Source: JANNFX01 sp031380225 (GTDB lineage Bacteria; Pseudomonadota; Alphaproteobacteria; Rhizobiales; Hyphomicrobiaceae). From it: DNA of 7,701 nt. Positions 1-5,713 of the stretch are shown here, piece after piece. The stretch's first letter is position 1. Each line of letters begins with the position of its first letter. The stretch covers positions 1 to 7,701 of the forward strand of contig JANNFX010000216.1 in assembly GCA_031380225.1 (NCBI GenBank), in the 5' to 3' direction. A model generated the notes under the pieces. The model did not search any database, was not told where the DNA came from, and saw nothing but the letters and a program-made list of their open reading frames with translations. Position numbers and translations under genes: made by a program.

Positions 1-409
1 TCAACACCACCATCAAAACGATAATCGCCATCAGCGCGGTCGGGATTTCGTTGACGCGGCGGTAGAAGCCGTCATCGCGGGTGTTGGCATCGGCGGCGAA
101 TTCTTTGCGCCAGATCGATAGTTTAACGTGAAAAACCGTCATCGCCACGACCAGCGCGAACTTTACAAGGAACCAGAGTTCCTTGTGTACGCCCTGCCAC
201 ATCACAAGCGTCAGCCCTGTCAGCCAAACAATCATCATCGCCGGGTTCATGATAAAGCGCAGCAGCCGCTCTTCCATGATCTTGAAGGTCTCCGACATCT
301 CGGAGCCTTTCTTGGCGCCTGAGTGATAAACGTACAATCGAGGTAGATAAAATAGCCCCGCCATCCACGCAATCACGGCCATGATGTGAAACGCTTTAAG
401 CCAAAGCAT
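1..409 (-). CDS. hemJ: HemJ protoporphyrinogen IX oxidase, C-terminus cut by window edge
   Basis: Small integral membrane protein that in most alphaproteobacteria oxidises protoporphyrinogen IX to protoporphyrin IX, the penultimate step of heme synthesis. Reading leftward from ATG at 409-407 gives 136 residues with no stop before the edge; family members are about 140-150 residues, so only a few are missing. It starts MLWLKAFHIMAVIAWMAGLF, typical of the family, with His8 in the first membrane helix. Further hydrophobic segments lie near residues 53-72, 78-97 and 124-136. Trp79 and Lys83 in the third helix fit conserved HemJ residues, as far as I recall the family. A G-rich stretch (GGGGGT) precedes the ATG by about 8 bases. 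It lies only 16 bases downstream of hemE on the same strand, so the two are probably cotranscribed and both serve heme synthesis. The call rests on N-terminal sequence, size, hydrophobicity and the hemE neighbour. Confidence 0.93.
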   Translation of the reverse strand, partial: MLWLKAFHIMAVIAWMAGLFYLPRLYVYHSGAKKGSEMSETFKIMEERLLRFIMNPAMMIVWLTGLTLVMWQGVHKELWFLVKFALVVAMTVFHVKLSIWRKEFAADANTRDDGFYRRVNEIPTALMAIIVLMVVL

Positions 410-425
410 CAGCTACGACCCCCAA

Positions 426-1493
426 TCAAACCTTCGCATTCGACCGCAGCACGTCCATCAACCGCGCCACGTTCTCTGGTGGCGTCTCTGGCACGATTCC
501 ATGCCCCAAGTTGAATACGAAATTTTTATCCCCAAGCGCTGCAACTAATTCGCGGACGCGCGCGTCCAATGCCGGACCACCCGCAACCAGCAGCAGCGGA
601 TCGAGATTGCCTTGCACAACTGTGCCGGCTGATTGCAGGGCCCGCATGCCTGAAATTGGATGGGCGGTATCGCAACTGATGCCATCGACGCCGGTCTCTT
701 CGAGAAACTCTTGCGCCATCAAACCGGCGCCGCGCGGGAACCCGAGCACGGGCACATCGGGAAACTGTTTTTTGAGGGCGGAAACCATGCGCTTTGTCGG
801 TGCGATCACCCAACGCCGGAATTCGTTATCCGCCAGGCTTCCAGCCCAACTGTCGAAAATCTGCAGAACATTTGCACCGGCTTTGACCTGGCCGGACAGG
901 TATTGAACTGACGTTTCAACCAGGATATCGATCAGTTTCTGAAAGCCAGCTGGATCGCGGTAAGCCCATGACCGCGCCGCAGCTTGGTCCTTCGAGCCTT
1001 CGCCCTCAACCATGTACGTTGCAACCGTCCACGGCGCGCCGCAAAAGCCGATAAGCGCAGTTTCCTTCGGCAAATCCTGACGCAATCGCGCCACCGTCTC
1101 GCACACGATCTTGTAAGTTTTTTCAGCTCCCGCGAAATTCAATCGGGCCAAGCCGGCCTCGGTTGTGATCGCATCGAGCTGCGGACCTTCCTTTTCGACG
1201 AATCGGACTTTTTGGCCAAGCGCGTCAGGGACCACCAGAATATCCGAAAACAAAATCGAGGCGTCGAAGCCATAGCGCCGGATCGGCTGCAACGTCACTT
1301 CGGCAGCGAGCTTCGGATTGTAGCAGAGGTCCAAGAAACTCCCGGCTTCAGCACGGGTGGCGCGATACTCGGGCAAGTACCGGCCGGCTTGGCGCATCAA
1401 CCAAACCGGTGGGGGTGACGATGGTATGCCATGAAACGGATTGAGGAAGCGATAGGCTGGCTTGCTCGTCACGGCAGACTTGGCTTGGCTCAC
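426..1493 (-). CDS. hemE: Uroporphyrinogen decarboxylase HemE
   Basis: Cytosolic enzyme that removes four carboxyl groups from uroporphyrinogen III to give coproporphyrinogen III in heme synthesis. The 355-residue length is normal for the family. The first family signature, PVWLMRQAGRYLPEYR, is at residues 29-44 and contains the substrate-binding arginines. LFSDIL carries the expected catalytic Asp84. The second signature, GFCGAPWTVATYMVEG, is at 149-164 with the active-site Tyr160. FDSWAG (213-218) and FNLGHGI (327-333, with His331) complete the set. The start is GTG at 1493-1491; AGGAG lies 8 bases upstream, which supports it. It heads a leftward operon with hemJ. Its 5' end faces the candidate replication origin, and its promoter must lie in or next to the AT-rich GANTC tract. 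In Caulobacter, too, hemE borders the origin. Confidence 0.98.
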   Translation of the reverse strand: MSQAKSAVTSKPAYRFLNPFHGIPSSPPPVWLMRQAGRYLPEYRATRAEAGSFLDLCYNPKLAAEVTLQPIRRYGFDASILFSDILVVPDALGQKVRFVEKEGPQLDAITTEAGLARLNFAGAEKTYKIVCETVARLRQDLPKETALIGFCGAPWTVATYMVEGEGSKDQAAARSWAYRDPAGFQKLIDILVETSVQYLSGQVKAGANVLQIFDSWAGSLADNEFRRWVIAPTKRMVSALKKQFPDVPVLGFPRGAGLMAQEFLEETGVDGISCDTAHPISGMRALQSAGTVVQGNLDPLLLVAGGPALDARVRELVAALGDKNFVFNLGHGIVPETPPENVARLMDVLRSNAKV

Positions 1494-1506
1494 AAGTCTC
1501 GCTCCT

Positions 1507-1553
1507 CTTTAAATCTAGAGTCTAGAGTCTAACTTTTATTCTTAAGATTCTTA
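1507..1553. other. AT-rich tract with 7-bp tandem repeat and three GANTC sites; possible unwinding element
   Basis: About 12 of 47 bases are G or C, far below the surroundings. TCTAGAG occurs twice in tandem (1514-1520, 1521-1527), followed by a partial third copy (TCTA). GANTC, the recognition site of the alphaproteobacterial cell-cycle methyltransferase CcrM, occurs at 1518-1522, 1525-1529 and 1546-1550; chance expectation is roughly one per 256 bases. Its place just upstream of hemE fits a DNA-unwinding element, the hemE promoter region, or both. That role is inferred. Confidence 0.55.
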
Positions 1554-1602
1554 CCTCTGGGGATTGCGGTAATCCCAAGCTAATCACAGCCTTTCCAGAG
1601 GT
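1553..1602. repeat. Nested inverted repeats in the candidate origin
   Basis: An outer inverted repeat pairs ACCTCTGG (1553-1560) with CCAGAGGT (1595-1602), perfect over 8 bases. Inside it, GGGATT (1560-1565) pairs with AATCCC (1571-1576) around a 5-base loop. The two stems share one base at 1560, so the whole could not fold at once without losing a pair. No T-run follows on either strand, so it does not look like an ordinary intrinsic terminator. It may be a protein-binding site or a cruciform at the origin. Confidence 0.5.
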
Positions 1603-1681
1603 TCATCGCAGCGTCCCGAGCCCCTACTAGACCGGGTATCCAACAACGCGTCAAGCCACCAGCGCCTGAGACTGGCTTCGG

Positions 1682-1694
1682 GATCAACGCCTTG
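1682..1694 (+). promoter_or_regulatory. IHF-like binding site
   Basis: GATCAACGCCTTG matches the IHF consensus WATCARNNNNTTR at every informative position except the first. IHF bends DNA and takes part in origin control in Caulobacter. One match of this length can arise by chance; its position between the AT-rich tract and the DnaA-like boxes is what makes it plausible. Confidence 0.35.
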
Positions 1695-1730
1695 CAGCTT
1701 TGGTTGCTGGACCACGAGATCGGGACAAGC

Positions 1731-1739
1731 TGTGTGTAA
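1731..1739 (-). promoter_or_regulatory. Weak DnaA-box-like 9-mer
   Basis: On the minus strand this reads TTACACACA, differing from the relaxed DnaA consensus TTWTNCACA only at the fourth base. It has the same orientation and the same deviation as the 9-mer at 1819-1827, which argues mildly against chance. Confidence 0.35.
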
Positions 1740-1818
1740 AGGGTTTCAAACTCCGGCGCGGGTTAAGGATAGAAACGCTCTGCCGTTTTCTCACTTTTTC
1801 TGTCCCGCCGGGTCGAAT

Positions 1819-1839
1819 TGTGCGTAAGGTTCTGGATAA
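1819..1839 (-). promoter_or_regulatory. Pair of DnaA-box-like 9-mers
   Basis: On the minus strand TTATCCAGA (1831-1839) matches TTATCCACA at eight of nine bases, and TTACGCACA (1819-1827) matches TTWTNCACA except at base four. Their starts are 12 bases apart and they point the same way. Weaker partial matches follow at 1883-1891 (TTATCC half, minus strand) and 1901-1909 (TCCTCCACA, seven of nine, plus strand). Clustering in a non-coding origin-context gap supports DnaA binding, but no site is a perfect box. Confidence 0.45.
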
Positions 1840-1910
1840 CGTGCCAGCAACCTGGACCTGTTTCTGCAACCCGGATGCCGGTCTGGGATAACCTTCATAG
1901 TCCTCCACAG

Positions 1911-2792
1911 ATGCCCCACAGCCCACCAAGCTTCTATCATCTCCATCTCGTCTCGGATTCGACCGGCGAGACGCTAGTGATGCTGGCCAAGGCGGCAGCC
2001 GTGCAATATCCAAAAGCGCGGGCGATCGAGCACATTCACCCGCTGATCCGGACCTCGCGGCAATTGACGCGCGTTTTACAAGAGATCGAGCAAGCGCCCG
2101 GCATCGTGCTCTATACGTTGGTCAACACCGATCTCCAGGAACTGCTCGCCAGCCGTTGTGCTGAAATTCCAGTTCCCGTACTAGCGCCATTGCAGCCAGT
2201 GATGGGCGTGTTCGAATCGTTCCTCGGCGCGCCGCAAACACCGACGGTCGCCGGCCAGCATGTTCTAGATGCCAGTTACTTCCGGCGCATCGATGCCATG
2301 AATTTCACCATGGCCCATGATGACGGCCGCTTGCCTGAAAACATCGATGACGCAGATATCGTGTTGCTCGGAATTTCGCGGACCTCCAAAACGCCAACCT
2401 CGATTTATTTGGCGCAACGCGGCTACAAGACAGCCAATCTGCCGCTGGTGCCATCGCTGCCGTTTCCCGAGCAAATGGGCAATGTAAAACGGGCATTTGT
2501 GGTTGGCTTGATTGCCAGCGCGGAACGGATTTCCGACGTCCGCCGCAACCGTGCGCTAACGATGGGCGACCGCAATCTCGAGTCCTACGTTGATCGCAGC
2601 CAGATCGCGGCTGAGATCGCCTATTCGCGCCGTATCTGTGCCAAATATAGCTGGCCCGTTATTGATGTCACGCGCCGCTCCATCGAAGAAACTGCGGCGG
2701 CAATTATCAAGCTGATGCAGGATAAGAAAGCGGCAGAAGCGATGGCCGAGGCTGGAGTTCAGCCGGCTGAGGTAATGGACGAACCGGGTTAG
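1911..2792 (+). CDS. PPDK/PEP-synthase regulatory kinase/pyrophosphorylase (DUF299, RP001 family)
   Basis: Bifunctional serine/threonine kinase and Pi-dependent pyrophosphorylase. The family switches pyruvate phosphate dikinase or PEP synthase off by ADP-dependent phosphorylation of a threonine and on by phosphorolysis, controlling pyruvate-PEP flux. The 293-residue length is close to the usual 270-280. Near the N-terminus lies HLHLVSDSTGETL (10-22), a family hallmark, and the P-loop GISRTSKT is at 154-161, followed by PTSIYLAQRGYK. The conserved tail YSRRICAKYSWPVIDVTRRS (238-257) is also present. I chose the ATG at 1911: the frame stays open back to a TTG at 1818, but that extension lacks family sequence and crosses the DnaA-like boxes. 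No good Shine-Dalgarno precedes 1911. It is divergent from hemE across the candidate origin and is followed by REP sequences instead of another gene. Known as ppsR in enterobacteria; the target enzyme here is not visible. Confidence 0.95.
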   Translation: MPHSPPSFYHLHLVSDSTGETLVMLAKAAAVQYPKARAIEHIHPLIRTSRQLTRVLQEIEQAPGIVLYTLVNTDLQELLASRCAEIPVPVLAPLQPVMGVFESFLGAPQTPTVAGQHVLDASYFRRIDAMNFTMAHDDGRLPENIDDADIVLLGISRTSKTPTSIYLAQRGYKTANLPLVPSLPFPEQMGNVKRAFVVGLIASAERISDVRRNRALTMGDRNLESYVDRSQIAAEIAYSRRICAKYSWPVIDVTRRSIEETAAAIIKLMQDKKAAEAMAEAGVQPAEVMDEPG

Positions 2793-2802
2793 AACAATAT
2801 CA

Positions 2803-2835
2803 TGTTGGGCTTCGCTTCGCTCAGCACCAACCTAC
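2803..2835 (-). repeat. REP palindrome 1 (GTAG type)
   Basis: Read on the minus strand it starts with the guide tetranucleotide GTAG, then an imperfect hairpin in which GTTGG pairs with CCAAC and GCT with AGC, with one bulged T. It sits 11 bases after the stop of the kinase/pyrophosphorylase gene and forms a head-to-head pair with the copy at 2869-2901. The same 33-base pattern occurs four times around the transposase gene. Confidence 0.88.
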
Positions 2836-2868
2836 GGCTCAGGCGGCTTTTAAAGGCACAAATCAACT

Positions 2869-2901
2869 GTAGGTTGGGCTGAGCACTTTCGAAGCCCAAC
2901 A
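2869..2901 (+). repeat. REP palindrome 2 (GTAG type)
   Basis: GTAG at 2869-2872 is followed by GTTGGGCT (2873-2880), which pairs perfectly with AGCCCAAC (2893-2900); this is the best stem of the four. With the inverted copy at 2803-2835 it makes a BIME-like pair with both GTAG heads facing inward, 33 bases apart. It lies about 40 bases beyond the stop of the transposase gene. Confidence 0.88.
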
Positions 2902-2939
2902 AAGCATCGAAGACGATTTCGTAGCTTGATGCGTGTTCG

Positions 2940-3491
2940 CTAGTCATCGCCGTCTACCCTAACAGGCAATACCGGCTCGTGAGCTACGCCCCAATCTGCT
3001 GCATAGATTTGCCGTTCGACAAAGCTCTTAAACGTTGAATGGGGCCAGTCGATTGCAGACCTGACGAGGCCGTGTTTGACTGGGTTGTAATGAATGTAAT
3101 CTGCATGTGCAAAGTAATCGCGATCATCGCGAATCAAGTGTTCCCAAAAGCGGCTCTGCCAGATCGCGCGTTCGCGTCTGGCCGATCGGCTGCTAACAAC
3201 GGGTTTGGCTCGATGTGCAAGCTCGCCAATTCGTCGCGTGAACGCGCTTTTAATGAGCATCCAACGCGTCGAGTATTCGCAGTCTCCTTCTGGTAGTGAC
3301 CAAATTGCATGAACGTGGTCGGGTAGCACTACTTCGGCGTCGAGCACGAATGGGTGCCTCGTCTGGACCATTCTTGTTGAATCCCGGTAAAGGTCTACTG
3401 CCACAGGTTCCGCAAAAATCGGCGCCCGGCCATATGTGACCACCGTAAAGAAATAGGTCGCCCCCTGAACGCGTGATCGCCGGTATCGCAT
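2940..3491 (-). CDS. REP-associated tyrosine transposase (RAYT, Y1/HUH family)
   Basis: Single-domain HUH endonuclease of the IS200/IS605-like Y1 group. RAYTs bind and nick REP hairpins and are thought to spread them; they are not usually mobile as classical insertion sequences. The 183-residue length is normal. The protein begins MRYRRSRVQGATYFFTVVTY, has the HUH metal-binding motif PDHVHAIW at 57-64 (His59, His61), then WQSRFWEHLIRDDRDYF (111-127) and DYIHYNPVKHGLV (131-143); the nucleophile is probably Tyr132 or Tyr135. No frameshift or stop is seen, so it may be active. The ATG at 3491 gives the typical N-terminus, though no Shine-Dalgarno precedes it. Two REP pairs flank it (2803-2901 and 3576-3660), the standard RAYT layout and probable substrates. 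It separates the origin-proximal kinase gene from DUF2256-parB. Confidence 0.95.
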   Translation of the reverse strand: MRYRRSRVQGATYFFTVVTYGRAPIFAEPVAVDLYRDSTRMVQTRHPFVLDAEVVLPDHVHAIWSLPEGDCEYSTRWMLIKSAFTRRIGELAHRAKPVVSSRSARRERAIWQSRFWEHLIRDDRDYFAHADYIHYNPVKHGLVRSAIDWPHSTFKSFVERQIYAADWGVAHEPVLPVRVDGDD

Positions 3492-3575
3492 GGCTGGATT
3501 TGCAATCGCTGTGTCGGTCTAGAAATACAACGTTCCAAGGCTTGAAATCCGTCGATTGCATTTCACGGTCCGAAG

Positions 3576-3608
3576 TGTTGGGCTTCGCAAGGGCTCAGGC
3601 TAACCTAC
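3576..3608 (-). repeat. REP palindrome 3 (GTAG type, degenerate stem)
   Basis: The minus strand begins with GTAG and then GTTAGCCT, which pairs with AGCCCAAC except for two mismatches. This is the most degraded stem of the four copies. It lies about 85 bases upstream of the transposase start codon and is head-to-head with the copy at 3628-3660. Confidence 0.82.
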
Positions 3609-3627
3609 GGTTCCAGCAATATCTCTT

Positions 3628-3660
3628 GAAGGTTGGCGCTGAGCGCAGCGAAGCCCAACA
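3628..3660 (+). repeat. REP palindrome 4 (variant head GAAG)
   Basis: The hairpin (GTTGG/CCAAC and GCT/AGC with one bulged C) is well kept, but the leading tetranucleotide is GAAG instead of GTAG. It ends two bases from the stop codon of the DUF2256 gene, so it could also affect the 3' end of that transcript. Heads of this pair are about 19 bases apart. Confidence 0.82.
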
Positions 3661-3662
3661 CT

Positions 3663-3812
3663 CTATGACGACGACTTAACGCGTTCTTTACGGCAACGGT
3701 CAGAGCAATACTTCACAACGTCCCAAACTTTGGCCCAGGCTTTTCGCCATGCAAATGGCCGCCCGCATGTGGCGCAAATTTTTGTCGGCAACTCGGATTT
3801 TTTACGTATCAT
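3663..3812 (-). CDS. DUF2256 small zinc-ribbon-like protein
   Basis: Predicted 49-residue basic protein of unknown function. It matches the DUF2256 pattern: an N-terminal KKSELPTKICATCGRPF stretch, then WRKAWAKVWDVVKYCSDRCR. Four cysteines (Cys13, Cys16, Cys36, Cys40) in CxxC and CxxxC pairs could bind zinc. I chose the ATG at 3812 because the homologous part begins there; the frame is open upstream to a TTG at 3845 that would add 11 residues without family character. Neither start has a clear Shine-Dalgarno. It lies 54 bases downstream of parB on the same strand, with no obvious terminator between, so it may be cotranscribed. Nothing seen ties it to segregation. REP copy 4 abuts its stop codon. 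Confidence 0.85.
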   Translation of the reverse strand: MIRKKSELPTKICATCGRPFAWRKAWAKVWDVVKYCSDRCRKERVKSSS

Positions 3813-3866
3813 ACCGGCGCGCCAAAGTTTGACAGCCAAGACCAAAGGCCAGCTGTTCGCAACGCC

Positions 3867-4757
3867 CTACTGCCCCGGCATACCCGAAATGCGGTTGCGG
3901 ATATATTCGAGCTGGTCAAAGTTGCCGTACTTGATGATCAAATGACCACTTTCGCCCGAGCCGCGTTTGATTTCGACTTTCAGACCCAGCAGATCAGACA
4001 ATTCGCGCTCAAAGGCTTTCGTATCCGGATCCTTTTCGCGCGGCATGCGCGACGATCCTTCGGCCCCAAATCCGCCGCTCTGAACGAGCGCTTCAGCGTC
4101 ACGCACGCTCATCGCGCGCTCGACCATCACTTGCGCCATGTGTTCGGCGTCATCGCGTCCAACCAAAGTCCGCGCATGACCTGCGGACAGCTTGCCGGCT
4201 TGGACCAGCGACTGCACAACCTCGGGCAACTTCAACAAGCGCAGCATGTTAGCGACATGTGGCCGGCTCTTGCCGATAATTTCTGCGACTTGCTCTTGGC
4301 TATACTGGAAACGTTCGATCAAATCGCGATAGCCGCCAGCTTCTTCGATCGGATTCAAATCGGTACGTTGCACGTTTTCGATAATCGCGAACTCAAGCAT
4401 CTCTTTATCAGAGAGCTCGCGCACGATGACCGGCACAACATGCAGTCCGGCTTTGAAAGCAGCACGGTAGCGGCGTTCGCCGGCAACAATCTCAAAATGG
4501 TTTGCGTGTTTCTTGTCGCGCCGCACGATCAGCGGCTGCACCAGGCCCTTGGAGCGGATCGACTCTGCCAGTTCCGCAATCTCTGTATCCGGGAAGCTGT
4601 GCCGTGGATTGTTTGGCGACGTGATGATCTTATCAATAGGCACCAAGCGCTGCTCGCCCTCCGCTGGCAAAGCGGAGCCGGCCGGCGATTGCGGGCCATC
4701 ACCAATCAGAGAGGCAAGGCCACGACCGAGGCGGCTTTTCTGCAGCGGAACATTCAT
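3867..4757 (-). CDS. parB: Chromosome-partitioning protein ParB
   Basis: CTP-dependent DNA clamp that loads at parS, slides along flanking DNA and stimulates ParA to segregate the origin. From the ATG at 4757 it is 296 residues, typical for alphaproteobacteria. Near the N-terminus KSRLGRGLASLIGD (7-20) is the ParA-contacting basic motif. The CTP-binding part follows, with GERRYRA at 93-99 and ENVQR at 127-131. A helix-turn-helix for parS lies around 154-176 (SQEQVAEIIGKSRPHVANML), and a C-terminal dimerisation domain ends near residue 296. The frame is open to a TTG at 4805, but that adds 16 unconserved residues and lacks a ribosome site; AAGAGG lies about 11 bases before the chosen ATG. It follows parA by 75 bases in the same orientation, with a likely parS site in rsmG two genes upstream. 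Confidence 0.97.
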   Translation of the reverse strand: MNVPLQKSRLGRGLASLIGDGPQSPAGSALPAEGEQRLVPIDKIITSPNNPRHSFPDTEIAELAESIRSKGLVQPLIVRRDKKHANHFEIVAGERRYRAAFKAGLHVVPVIVRELSDKEMLEFAIIENVQRTDLNPIEEAGGYRDLIERFQYSQEQVAEIIGKSRPHVANMLRLLKLPEVVQSLVQAGKLSAGHARTLVGRDDAEHMAQVMVERAMSVRDAEALVQSGGFGAEGSSRMPREKDPDTKAFERELSDLLGLKVEIKRGSGESGHLIIKYGNFDQLEYIRNRISGMPGQ

Positions 4758-4832
4758 GGAGTGCGTGACCTCTTGATCGTGCGGTTCTGTATTCGGTGAA
4801 TTCAACTCAGGCGAATCGTAAGTGCTGAAACT

Positions 4833-5666
4833 TCAAGCGGCCTTGTTATGCCGCTCGCGTTCAATGATTTCGGTGGCGAGCCGGATGTAGGCTTGGCTGC
4901 CTGCGCAGTCGTAGTCGTAGAGCATGATCGGTTTGCCATGCGACGGCGCTTCGGCCACGCGCGTGTTGCGCGGGATGACCGATTGATAAACTTTGGCGCC
5001 GAAGAACGCCCGCACGTTGTCAGCGACTTCACGTGACAGCGTTGTGCGCGCGTCATGCATGGTCAAAACCACGCCTTGTATTTCAAGCGCTGGATTGAGC
5101 GACCCGCGGATTTGATCGATGGTGTCTTTCAACTGCGAGATGCCTTCGAGCGCGAAGAACTCGCACTGCACCGGCACCAACACTGCATGTGCGGCCGACA
5201 AAGCATTGAGCGTCAGCAAGCTCAACGACGGTGGGCAATCGATGAGGATATAGCTGGTCGATTGATCCGCAGATAATCCGCGCTCAGCTCCGGCAAGGGC
5301 AGCGATCGCGTCGCGCAATTTGAAGGCGCGGCTCTTGTCGCCCATCAGGTCGCTTTCGAGACCGACGAGATCGGAATTTGCCGGAACGACAGTCAGACCG
5401 GGGACGCTGGTTTGCACAGCGGCCTGTTGCAGCGTCGCGTTTCCGACCAGAACATCAAACGATGTTAGTTTGCGCGCTTCAGGTGGCACGCCCAATCCGG
5501 TTGAGGCGTTACCCTGCGGATCGAGATCGAGCACCATGACGCGCTCGCCAATAGCGGCCAATGCGGTGCCAAGATTGATGGCTGTCGTGGTTTTACCGAC
5601 GCCGCCCTTTTGATTGGCGACGGCGAGAACCCGAAGTTGTCCGGCTCCAATGGCATAACTGCTCAC
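4833..5666 (-). CDS. parA: Chromosome-partitioning ATPase ParA
   Basis: Deviant Walker-type ATPase that binds the nucleoid as an ATP dimer and moves ParB-parS complexes. The 277-residue length is normal for the chromosomal type, with no N-terminal HTH as in plasmid type Ia. The deviant Walker A motif KGGVGKTT is at 20-27 with signature Lys20 and P-loop Lys25; DLDPQGN (47-53) is the A' box; LIDCPPSL (141-148) is Walker B. The start is GTG at 5666-5664, preceded by AAGGAG with 8 bases spacing, a good ribosome site. It lies 47 bases downstream of rsmG and upstream of parB, the usual mnmG-rsmG-parA-parB order, so cotranscription is likely. No oddity was seen. Confidence 0.98.
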   Translation of the reverse strand: MSSYAIGAGQLRVLAVANQKGGVGKTTTAINLGTALAAIGERVMVLDLDPQGNASTGLGVPPEARKLTSFDVLVGNATLQQAAVQTSVPGLTVVPANSDLVGLESDLMGDKSRAFKLRDAIAALAGAERGLSADQSTSYILIDCPPSLSLLTLNALSAAHAVLVPVQCEFFALEGISQLKDTIDQIRGSLNPALEIQGVVLTMHDARTTLSREVADNVRAFFGAKVYQSVIPRNTRVAEAPSHGKPIMLYDYDCAGSQAYIRLATEIIERERHNKAA

Positions 5667-5713
5667 GGCCTAATCTCCTTACAATCGTTCGCCGCTGCCA
5701 GTTTATCACTGAG

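Larger units (their letters stand above)
1494..1910. other. Candidate chromosomal replication origin (oriC) between hemE and the RP001-type gene
   Basis: This 417-base stretch has no convincing gene. It separates divergent hemE and a PPDK-regulator (RP001 family) gene, the setting of the origin in Caulobacter crescentus and of the predicted origin in Rickettsia prowazekii (known context). Seen here: an AT-rich tract of about 26% GC at 1507-1553 with three GANTC sites; nested inverted repeats at 1553-1602; an IHF-like site at 1682-1694; DnaA-box-like 9-mers at 1731-1739, 1819-1827 and 1831-1839, all in the same orientation; and a pyrimidine-rich run near 1783-1803. No perfect TTATCCACA and no clear pair of CtrA half-sites (TTAA-N7-TTAA) was found, so the call leans on gene context more than on the boxes. 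The region must also hold the promoters of both flanking genes, but I could not assign them. Confidence 0.72.

Noticed and set aside
120..135. Possible second parS in hemJ (AGTTTAACGTGAAAAA)
   Set aside because: It differs from parS at three of 16 bases, including one in the central CACGTG, and is not palindromic; it lies in well-conserved hemJ coding sequence. Only ParB ChIP would make it worth reviving.
123..368. Open frame on the minus strand overlapping hemJ
   Set aside because: It lies in another frame over the clearly recognisable HemJ reading and shows no family features.
1509..1766. Possible CtrA sites (TTAA half-sites at 1509, 1542 and 1763)
   Set aside because: None has a second TTAA at the required 7-base spacing, so a CtrA site cannot be supported.
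1684..2013. Minus-strand open frame across the origin gap and the start of the kinase gene
   Set aside because: Its product is low-complexity and Arg/Ser/Pro-rich, it overlaps conserved kinase codons, and it has no good ribosome site.
2838..2868. Possible intrinsic terminator after the kinase gene
   Set aside because: There is a short T-run, but no GC-rich stem directly before it; the strong hairpins nearby are the REP elements.
3501..3560. 8-base inverted repeat TGCAATCG / CGATTGCA upstream of the transposase gene
   Set aside because: The arms are 44 bases apart and short; they could be chance and do not match the REP pattern.
3942..4799. Long open frame on the plus strand opposite parB (285 codons)
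   Set aside because: It is antisense to a well-conserved parB and its translation has no recognisable domain; a by-product of codon use on the other strand.
5025..5040. CACGTG-centred sequence in parA resembling parS
   Set aside because: Only the central TTCACGTGA matches; the outer arms do not fit the palindrome, so it is a chance CACGTG.
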